A DNA stretch of 64,000 nt from an uncultured Hyphomonas sp. (GTDB taxonomy: Bacteria; Pseudomonadota; Alphaproteobacteria; Caulobacterales; Hyphomonadaceae). Location of the stretch: assembly GCF_963678195.1 (NCBI RefSeq), contig NZ_OY782759.1, positions 1,736,001-1,800,000 of the forward strand, read 5' to 3'. The first letter of the stretch is position 1. Each line of letters opens with the position of its first letter. This document shows positions 34,527 to 41,351 of the stretch, in pieces. The notes under the pieces were generated by a model that was given only the letters and a program-made list of their open reading frames with translations, had not been told where the DNA came from and did not search any database. The position numbers and the translations under genes were made by a program.

Positions 34527-34569
34527 TTGACCTTGCGTAACCCTGCCGGGTATGTAATGTGATTACATA
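34527..34569 (+). promoter_or_regulatory. probable promoter of the second tonB with an 8-3-8 palindrome
   Basis: A TTGACC box (34527-34532) is followed 18 bases later by TATGTA. TATGTAAT (34551-34558), spacer GTG, and ATTACATA (34562-34569) make a perfect dyad that covers the -10 position. A dimeric regulator bound there would block RNA polymerase. The ribosome site GGAGGAAGCG and ATG follow closely. Confidence 0.55.
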
Positions 34570-34589
34570 AATAAAACACGGAGGAAGCG

Positions 34590-35279
34590 ATGATCAGCAT
34601 TCAGGGAAACAGTATCAGCGGAGGTGCGCTTCACTCGCCCTTTGGCACGGCAAGCCGGCGAATGGCTTCAAGACAGGACAGGCGGCTTCTCACTTCAATC
34701 GTGCCGGCAGCCGCCATTACGCTCGGTCTCTTTGCCACGATGACTCAACTGATCCGGGTCGATGAGATCGTACTTGCGCCCGTGACCCACAGGCCGTTGC
34801 CAATCGTCACGCCGCAGTTCGAGGAAAGTGAGCCAAACCGGATTGACCGGGTTCCTGCGCCCGTCATGGATGTGGAGCTTCCGCCTATGCCGCCGGTCAA
34901 AAAGGCCGTTTCATCGGTCGAAGGCCTGCCTGTACCGGTTATTGACCGCGGGAACTGGGACCTCCAGAGGGAAACGATCCGCTTTGAGCCACCTGCGCCA
35001 CAGGCCATTGGTGAACGTATTGCCCAGGCCATCCGGCGGCCTGTGGCATCCTATCCGGCAGATATGGCCCGGCGGGGAATGGAAGGCAGCTGTGACGTCC
35101 ATTTCAGCCTGAGTACGCGCGGTTTACCGTACGATATCACGGCCGCATGTTCTCATGCCGGATTCGAAAAAGAGGCAGTCAGGGCGGTCAGTAAAGCCGA
35201 GTTCCTGCCAGAAATCAGGCAGGGTCTGCCTGTTGAATCGCACAATTATGTCTATCCGATGGAATTCAGGCTTCAGTGA
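34590..35279 (+). CDS. tonB: TonB-family energy transducer, second copy
   Basis: This 229-residue protein is paralogous to the 33739-34362 product. After a 30-residue polar N-terminus it has a membrane helix (SIVPAAAITLGLFATMTQLI, about residues 36-55), then a proline-containing periplasmic spacer without the Lys-Pro run of the first copy, and a C-terminal TonB domain (RRPVASYPADMARRGMEG onward). Cys168 and Cys187 match the Cys pair of the first copy with the same spacing. It has its own promoter and palindrome, so it may be made under other conditions. A GGAGGAAGCG ribosome site fixes the start. Confidence 0.88.
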   Translation: MISIQGNSISGGALHSPFGTASRRMASRQDRRLLTSIVPAAAITLGLFATMTQLIRVDEIVLAPVTHRPLPIVTPQFEESEPNRIDRVPAPVMDVELPPMPPVKKAVSSVEGLPVPVIDRGNWDLQRETIRFEPPAPQAIGERIAQAIRRPVASYPADMARRGMEGSCDVHFSLSTRGLPYDITAACSHAGFEKEAVRAVSKAEFLPEIRQGLPVESHNYVYPMEFRLQ

Positions 35280-35484
35280 TGTGGAATCGATGCGTTCTGA
35301 TGTGTATCAGCATTGACGAAAGGGGCGCGACCGAACCATATCAGGGGCAAGTCACGACCAAGCTGGAAACGGGTCATTTGGCGCAGATAAAAAGCCTAAG
35401 AAGCGCGCTGAAGTCCTTGATCCTGCCGGGCAATTCCGGTTGATTGGGCACAACTCCGCTACACCAGCGGTCAGGAGAGGAATT

Positions 35485-36885
35485 ATGGGTATCAGATCTG
35501 TTCTCAAAGGCGCCGTCATTGCCGGCTTCATGGTGTCGGTTGGCGCCGGTTCGGCACTTGCTCAGGCTTGCGAAGAAACAGAGTTTTCGTCGAAGACCGG
35601 CCAGATTTATCTGGAAGCCGAACAGGCGGCGATGACGAACAACGATTACACGACAGCTGCGAGCAAGATGAACCAGCTTAAGTCGATGGGCCTGAACTGC
35701 TACGAAGAAGGCGCTGTCCTGAAGCTGTCGGCCTATATCAACATCCAGAAGGGTGATCGCCGGGCTGCTGTGAACGATCTCCTGTCGGCCCTCAACAAAG
35801 GTTATATCGCAGACAAGGACCGGGCGCAGACCTACTACAACATCGCCCAGATCTACCTGCAGGAAGAGGACATCAACAAGTCCCTCGAATACATGACCAA
35901 GTGGCAGCAGGCTGGCGGCAAGCCAGACCGGACCCAGAAGTGGCAGCTTGCGGTCCTGTACCAGCGGGTCGACAACTTCAAGGAAGCCATCAAATGGGCT
36001 GAAGAGGTCAAGGCCGATGACGGCTCCAAATATGACCAGCAGCTCTATGATCTGCTGATCTTCCTCTACAACCAGGCTGACGACAAAGCGAAACTGGCCA
36101 GCATCCTTGAGGAAGTGGTCGCCCACAATCCGACGGAACGTAAGTACTGGGATGCGATTGCCGGCAACTATTTCGCCAGCAACGAAGAGCGCCGTGCGTT
36201 CGAAGTCCAGAAAGCAATGTATCTCGCCGGTATGCTGAAGACCGAAGACGAGATCATGCGTATCGTGAACTTCTACAACCGGTTCAACGTGCCTTATCAG
36301 GGCGCCAAGATCCTTGAGAAGGAAATGAATGCCGGGCGTGTTTCCCGCAGCCTCGACCACCTTGAGCTTCTGGCAAACCTCTACCAGGTGGCCCGCGAGC
36401 ACGAGAAAGCCATTCCGGTGATCCAGGCGGCTGCTGAAGCTGGTGGCGGTGGTGCGATGTATGAGCGCCTCGGCCGGTCCTATGCCGACCTCCAGCAGTG
36501 GGAAAATGCTGAAAACGCCCTTCAGAAGGCCCTCAGCATGGGTGGCGTGAAAGATCCGGGAACCGCATGGGTTCAGATCGGCCAGTCTCGCTATGAGCGT
36601 GACGACCGTGCCGGTGCCCGCGAAGCTTTCCGCAAAGCTAACAACCGCGCGGGCAGCAGCTGGCTCGGCTTCATGGCCTCGGAAGAGGCGACGGCCGCAG
36701 CGCTCGATTGCTTCCAGTATCAGTCGGCCCTGCTGAACGTCACCAACGAAGCCAAGATCTGTAAGCGTCTGTCGGTGCTTGGCGAAGATCAGATGACGGA
36801 TAACTGCAAGACCGTGAACGAGCGTCTTGATGCCGCTGAGAAGGCCTTCAATGAAGCGCCGTCCTGCAAAGGCCAGCAGACCTGA
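35485..36885 (+). CDS. TPR-repeat periplasmic protein of the TonB2-like cluster
   Basis: This 466-residue protein has a signal peptide (residues 1-22, cleavage near ALAQA) and tetratricopeptide-like helical repeats over most of its length, for example DRAQTYYNIAQIYLQEEDIN and VQIGQSRYERDDRAGAREAF. Several Cys are present at the ends. TPR genes close TonB2 clusters in Vibrio, where the role is not settled. It may organise the periplasmic face of the complex. AGGAGAGG lies before the ATG at 35485; the frame is open from 35440. A strong terminator follows. Confidence 0.88.
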   Translation: MGIRSVLKGAVIAGFMVSVGAGSALAQACEETEFSSKTGQIYLEAEQAAMTNNDYTTAASKMNQLKSMGLNCYEEGAVLKLSAYINIQKGDRRAAVNDLLSALNKGYIADKDRAQTYYNIAQIYLQEEDINKSLEYMTKWQQAGGKPDRTQKWQLAVLYQRVDNFKEAIKWAEEVKADDGSKYDQQLYDLLIFLYNQADDKAKLASILEEVVAHNPTERKYWDAIAGNYFASNEERRAFEVQKAMYLAGMLKTEDEIMRIVNFYNRFNVPYQGAKILEKEMNAGRVSRSLDHLELLANLYQVAREHEKAIPVIQAAAEAGGGGAMYERLGRSYADLQQWENAENALQKALSMGGVKDPGTAWVQIGQSRYERDDRAGAREAFRKANNRAGSSWLGFMASEEATAAALDCFQYQSALLNVTNEAKICKRLSVLGEDQMTDNCKTVNERLDAAEKAFNEAPSCKGQQT

Positions 36886-36908
36886 TCGGTTACTGACCAG
36901 ACTTCTCG

Positions 36909-36940
36909 AAAGCCCCGGCAACTCGCCGGGGCTTTTTGTT
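36909..36940 (+). terminator. rho-independent terminator closing the TonB2-like cluster
   Basis: AAAGCCCCGGC (36909-36919) pairs with GCCGGGGCTTT (36925-36935), followed by further T residues. It sits between the TPR gene and the convergent VWA gene. Confidence 0.92.
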
Positions 36941-36965
36941 TCCGGGCTTCTTTGATTTCTGGTGG

Positions 36966-38306
36966 TTAGTTGTAGGCGCTGAGGATCTCGTCGACCGCGC
37001 GTTCCAGGTCTTTCAGGGTCGAGACATGCGTGACCTGAGCACAGAAAGGCGCGTAGCGCGGGATGACGCTGTCGCCGGTGCCCCACAGGCCGGGCGCTTC
37101 AGGGTTCAGCCAGATGACGCGCTTGGCGCAGGCGGAAAATTCGCGGAACAGGTCCATCCGCGGATCGCCATAGTTCGACCGGGCGTCCCCCAGGACGAGA
37201 AGCGTGCTGCGGCGGTCAATGATCTGTTCGTGATGGATTTTCAGGTCAGACCAAGCCTGGCCGTAGCTGGTCGACCCCATTCCGTATTCGCGCAGGATTT
37301 TCGCCATCGCGGTTTCGAAATCGTTCTGCTCAAGCACTTCGTCCACCGAGCCGAGGCGGAAGGAAAAGGCAAAGGCATGAAGGTCCGGCACGACATCCTT
37401 CATCGACCAGAGCAACAGTAGCAGGAAGCGCACATATTGCGCGACTGAACCGGACACGTCGCAGATGACGACGATCTTTGGCTTGTCCTTGCGCTTCTGG
37501 CGCCAGACGACATTGAAGGGGACGCCGTCGAAGCCGGCATTGGCTCGCATTGTCCTGCGCACGTCCAGCTGGCCGCGATTGCGGCGGCGTTTACGGCGGG
37601 AGTGTTTGACGGCGAGGCGTTTGGCGATCTTGGCGATCAGGCGCTTCATCCGCTCCATGTCGCTCCGGTCGATGGCGGAGAGTTTCTTCTCTGCCGCGTA
37701 ATCGTCGCGGAATTGCTGCGTCTCTCCGGCCCCGAAAACCTGGAAGGCCTTTTCGGCGCGCTCCCTCGCTTTCATCGTGACATCGCGGCGGACATCGATC
37801 AGGCGTTGGGCTTCAGCGTCGCCGTCCTGTCCGCCTTGTTGCAGGGCTTCCAGCAGGCGGGCCTGCAGGGCTTCGCCGCCCATCTGTTTCACCATCTGCT
37901 GGGCGTAATAGGCGACCTGGGTGGAGAAGCGGATGTTATCCACCCCGGCGGCCTCGGCGGCTTTTTCCAGGGCGAGGGAAATCGCGCTCTCGTCGCCGGT
38001 TTCCATCAGGTCGACCAGGTCGGCAGCATCTTGCTGACTGGCGGCAGAGTTGGAGGAGTCCGTTTCTTCCTGTTCGCTGCGGGGCGCGGTTTCCTGCCTT
38101 GAGAAATAGAGTTCGAACAATTCGTCGAACGTGATTTTCTCATCCGGCGATTTGGCGAGCACGCAGGCGAGCGAATCCTTCAGCATGCCGCGGTCTGCAT
38201 AGCCGATCAGTTTCAGCGTATGCGCGGCGTCGAGTGCCTCGCCGGTGGAAACCCGTACGTCCGAGGAGCGCAGGGCACGGATGAAGTTGGTGAGCGGGCG
38301 TTCCAT
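36966..38306 (-). CDS. VWA-domain protein, CoxE-like
   Basis: This 446-residue protein has a C-terminal von Willebrand A domain with the MIDAS signature ICDVSGSV (D-x-S-x-S, about residue 280) and the later GMGSTSY and LVLGDARSNYGDP segments of the CoxE family. The N-terminal half is helical and charged, with a very basic run around HSRRKRRRNRG. CoxE-type proteins work with a MoxR AAA+ ATPase to insert metal or mature enzymes, as for CO dehydrogenase. The MoxR-like gene is directly upstream on the same strand; no CO dehydrogenase gene is in the window. Confidence 0.87.
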   Translation of the reverse strand: MERPLTNFIRALRSSDVRVSTGEALDAAHTLKLIGYADRGMLKDSLACVLAKSPDEKITFDELFELYFSRQETAPRSEQEETDSSNSAASQQDAADLVDLMETGDESAISLALEKAAEAAGVDNIRFSTQVAYYAQQMVKQMGGEALQARLLEALQQGGQDGDAEAQRLIDVRRDVTMKARERAEKAFQVFGAGETQQFRDDYAAEKKLSAIDRSDMERMKRLIAKIAKRLAVKHSRRKRRRNRGQLDVRRTMRANAGFDGVPFNVVWRQKRKDKPKIVVICDVSGSVAQYVRFLLLLLWSMKDVVPDLHAFAFSFRLGSVDEVLEQNDFETAMAKILREYGMGSTSYGQAWSDLKIHHEQIIDRRSTLLVLGDARSNYGDPRMDLFREFSACAKRVIWLNPEAPGLWGTGDSVIPRYAPFCAQVTHVSTLKDLERAVDEILSAYN

Positions 38307-38327
38307 TGCCCCGTCAGCCTCCTGTCG

Positions 38328-39320
38328 TCATCCGAGATCCGGATAGCCGGACGACGTGCGGCTGCCGGGTTTCTGAGCGGCAGCTTCACGCAGCATTTTC
38401 GGCACTTCCGGGCCGATCACCGCAATGTCGCTTTCATGCTTCAGCAGCACATTCAGCGTGTCTCGTACGAAGGTTTCGTCGAGCGCGGTCGAGTGCAGGA
38501 GGAGCAGGGTCTTCGCCCAGTCCACCGTCTCGGCAATCGACGGGCGTTTCTTGATGTCGACTTCGCGCACGGACTGGACGAAAGAGATCATCTGATCCAG
38601 CAGTGCTTCTTCCAGGCCTTCAACACGGGCGCGGACAATGCGGCGTTCGCGGGCGTGATCCGGGAAGCCGATATGCAGGTGCAGGCAGCGGCGCTTCAGG
38701 GCGTCGCCAAGTTCCCGTACATTGTTCGAGGTCAGAATAACCAGCGGCGGCACATTGGCGGAAATCGTCCCGATCTCCGGCACGGTGACCTGATAGTCTG
38801 AGAGGACTTCCAGCAGGAAGGCTTCGAATTCCTCGTCCGACTTGTCGATTTCGTCGATCAGAAGGACAGAGCCGACTTCCTGCTTCATCGCCGTCAGCAG
38901 GGGGCGGGATTCAAGGAATTGCTCAGAGAAGAACAGGTCTTCGAACGTAGAGAGCTTCCCAAGCGAGCTTTCCAGCGAGCCGGCATCGCCGATCACTTCA
39001 TTCAGCTTCTCTTTCAGGATCTGGGTATAGAGCAGCTGCTTGCCGTATTTCCATTCGTAAAGCGCCTTTCCCTCATCCAGGCCTTCATAGCATTGCAGGC
39101 GCAGGAGCGGCAGGTCGAGCCAGCGCGAGAGCGAGGCGGCAAGGTCTGTCTTGCCGACACCGGCCGGGCCTTCGATCAGGATCGGCTTGCGAAGCCCGTG
39201 GGCGAGGAAAACAGCCGTCGAAATCTGCTTTGTGGAGATGTACCCCACGCCTTCGAGGCCCGCAGTAATTGCGTCAACGGAAGTCATCGGCTCGTAGCCG
39301 GTGGAAAGGTCTTTAGCCAT
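38328..39320 (-). CDS. MoxR-type AAA+ ATPase, CoxD-like
   Basis: This 330-residue ATPase has Walker A IEGPAGVGKTDLA (about residue 50), Walker B VLLIDEIDKSDEEFEAFLLE (about 149), sensor 1 ILTSNNVRELGDALKRRCL (about 192) and a helical lid. This layout is that of MoxR proteins, chaperone-like ATPases paired with VWA proteins. The gene precedes the CoxE-like gene by 21 bases, so the two form an operon. Together they may remodel or insert metal into a target complex that cannot be named from this DNA. Confidence 0.9.
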   Translation of the reverse strand: MAKDLSTGYEPMTSVDAITAGLEGVGYISTKQISTAVFLAHGLRKPILIEGPAGVGKTDLAASLSRWLDLPLLRLQCYEGLDEGKALYEWKYGKQLLYTQILKEKLNEVIGDAGSLESSLGKLSTFEDLFFSEQFLESRPLLTAMKQEVGSVLLIDEIDKSDEEFEAFLLEVLSDYQVTVPEIGTISANVPPLVILTSNNVRELGDALKRRCLHLHIGFPDHARERRIVRARVEGLEEALLDQMISFVQSVREVDIKKRPSIAETVDWAKTLLLLHSTALDETFVRDTLNVLLKHESDIAVIGPEVPKMLREAAAQKPGSRTSSGYPDLG

Positions 39321-39441
39321 ATTTCAGGGGTAGGGCGGGGGGGCAAAACTGGCAAGCCATATCGCGGGGGAAGCATCCCCCAGCACCTTCGCCCGGACAC
39401 GCCCATGGCGCTCCGGCAAAAACCCCTGATTGTGGCGAGGC

Positions 39442-40041
39442 TCAGCTCGTGTCGAAGCTGGGCCAGTCTTGCAGGGCCGCGGTCAGCTGCACGGTGAGCC
39501 CGCCCGAGACGAGGGCGAGGGGCGCCGGCATGGCGTGGGTCCTGGGGATCGGTGCGATGTAAGGCCTGGCCTCACCTTCGGCCTTCCAGCGCTGGATCGT
39601 GCGGGCGAGACACTTCGCCCGGCGCCTGGCGTGTTTCAGCGTGTCCAGCATCGCTTCCCAGCGGGCGATCAGCGGGGCAGCAGGCACGGGGCCTCGCATC
39701 GCCACGGTAATCGGACCGTGCAGGAAGTCCGGCGCTTCACCTGCGGGTACAGGCAGGACGGAAAAGAACGCCTTGCGCGCTTTCGGGTCGCCTTCGGTCT
39801 TTTCAAAATAATTGCTCGCCGGGCGCGGCACCAGAGGCGCCAGCTCCACCTGCAGCGCCATCAGGAAGATCAGACGGCGGAGCAGAACGGCGAGCCGTTT
39901 CAGCTCCGCCGAGACGCGGCGTTTCAGTGTCTTCGAAATCATCTCCGGCTGTTTGAACAGATCCGCATTCACGCCCGCTTCGGCCACGGCGCGGGCAATC
40001 GTTTTAAAAGCGTGCGTGATGAAATCGGTGAGGTCTGTCAT
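39442..40041 (-). CDS. hypothetical protein
   Basis: I do not recognise this 199-residue protein. It starts MTDLTDFITHAFKTIARAV, continues with helical, Arg-rich sequence and a LLRRLIFLMALQVELAPLV segment that is hydrophobic but short, and ends with PLALVSGGLTVQLTAALQDW. The ATG at 40041 gives the most plausible N-terminus; the frame is open to 40152. Codon use looks coding across the whole frame, and a plus-strand frame over the same bases looks like a shadow. No neighbour explains its role. Confidence 0.6.
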   Translation of the reverse strand: MTDLTDFITHAFKTIARAVAEAGVNADLFKQPEMISKTLKRRVSAELKRLAVLLRRLIFLMALQVELAPLVPRPASNYFEKTEGDPKARKAFFSVLPVPAGEAPDFLHGPITVAMRGPVPAAPLIARWEAMLDTLKHARRRAKCLARTIQRWKAEGEARPYIAPIPRTHAMPAPLALVSGGLTVQLTAALQDWPSFDTS

Positions 40042-40245
40042 GGCACAGAGTTTGGCACCGGCTTCTCTCCGGGAGGATATCTCTGTCGGGAGCGTGTTCG
40101 CACCCTCAATGAGAACAATGGGTTGCGGCAGACACCTATGGTGGATTGCCACGAAATTATCCTCCCGATTCTCCTTTCAGGACGTAGAGCGCGGGACTGG
40201 ATTTCGTTATATTCCGGTCTCCGGCGCGGGACACGAGTACAGGCA

Positions 40246-41295
40246 ATGGGACAGGCAAAAGAACCACCACGCGCGACAATCGTTTTGACGACACGGGACC
40301 GTTACAGCCTGATGCGGGACTCGATCGCAAACCTCTACGACAATACGGAGTATCCGTTTGACCTCGTCGTCGTCACCGGCGCAGCGCCCGGCCGGGTGAG
40401 GCGCTGGTGCGATGAGGAGGCTGCCCGCCGCGGGTTCCGGCATGTCGCGGTCGACCGCCCCCTGACGCCTGCGGAGGCCCGTAATACCGGCATCGAACAT
40501 GCGACCGGCGAATATATCGCCTTTGTCGAGAACGACATCATGTACAGGAAAGGCTGGCTTGAGCCATTGATGAAATGCGGCGACGAAACCGGCGCCGGGA
40601 TGATCGCACCGCTGACCTGTGAAGGCCGCCCGATCCACACATTCGTCCACCATATGGGCCCGGAAGAAAACAATAACGAAACGCTGGAAGATGCCGGTGA
40701 CGGCCACAAGGATTTCAATGAGGATTTCTACCTTCAGGGCAATACGCTGGATGAGATCCAGCCGCACCTGAAACGCCGCCGCACGCAGAGTGTGGAGATG
40801 CATTGTTTCATGGTGCGCCGCAGTCTGTTTGACCGTATCGGGACGTTCGATCCGGATATCGTGTCGAAGGAGTATCTCGATTTTTCCTGGCGCGCGCGGG
40901 AGGCCGGGGAGAGCATCTGGTTCGAGCCGTCATCCGTGATCACGTTCCTGATTCCGTCAGAGGATGATCCTGTCCGGATGGTCGACTTGCCTTACTTCCT
41001 GCTGCGCTGGTCGCGGTCCTGGCAAAAGCGCAGCCATGACGCCCTGAAGGCGAAGTGGAACATGCAGGAAGATGGGTTCATCAGCTATCGCCGGTCGCTG
41101 GCGGATTGGCGGATTGTCGACCATGTCACCAAGCCGACCCTGTCGCATGTGCCCGTTGTGGGCAAACGCTGGGGCTTTGTCCACCGCGCGGCGGTGCCGG
41201 TGAATTTCTGTCTCAACGCGGCCTCGAACCTCATGGCCTGGCGCTATGACCGGGCGCGCGGCGGCAAGGGCACAAAGGGCGATCACGCGGTCTGA
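40246..41295 (+). CDS. family 2 glycosyltransferase
   Basis: This 349-residue protein has a GT2 domain: ATIVLTTRDRYSLMRDSI at the N-terminus, VVTGAAPGRVRRW in place of the usual DDGS strand, LTPAEARNTGIEHATGEYIA, and the metal site VENDIMYRKGWLEPL. RTQSVEMHCFMVRRSLFDRI and FDPDIVSKEYLDFSWRAR follow, where acidic residues could be catalytic. The substrate is unknown. The open frame starts far upstream at 39430, but similarity to the family begins only after the ATG at 40246, which is why I chose it. ATG 40138 is possible. It stands alone between an unknown gene and priA. Confidence 0.78.
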   Translation: MGQAKEPPRATIVLTTRDRYSLMRDSIANLYDNTEYPFDLVVVTGAAPGRVRRWCDEEAARRGFRHVAVDRPLTPAEARNTGIEHATGEYIAFVENDIMYRKGWLEPLMKCGDETGAGMIAPLTCEGRPIHTFVHHMGPEENNNETLEDAGDGHKDFNEDFYLQGNTLDEIQPHLKRRRTQSVEMHCFMVRRSLFDRIGTFDPDIVSKEYLDFSWRAREAGESIWFEPSSVITFLIPSEDDPVRMVDLPYFLLRWSRSWQKRSHDALKAKWNMQEDGFISYRRSLADWRIVDHVTKPTLSHVPVVGKRWGFVHRAAVPVNFCLNAASNLMAWRYDRARGGKGTKGDHAV

Positions 41296-41351
41296 CCTGA
41301 ACCTGATGCGGCAGGATGACGGAGGCAGGCTGAGGGGCTAAGCCTTGGCCT

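Noticed and set aside
35374-37086. Minus-strand open frame across the TPR gene
   Set aside because: It runs through the terminator at 36909-36940 and into the VWA gene; no domain is visible.
39366-39381. GGGGGA/TCCCCC hairpin as a terminator
   Set aside because: It has no T-tract on either strand, so it cannot be called a rho-independent terminator.
39430-40245. Upstream extension of the GT2 gene back to 39430
   Set aside because: The added 272 residues match no glycosyltransferase part and lie antisense to a better-looking gene.
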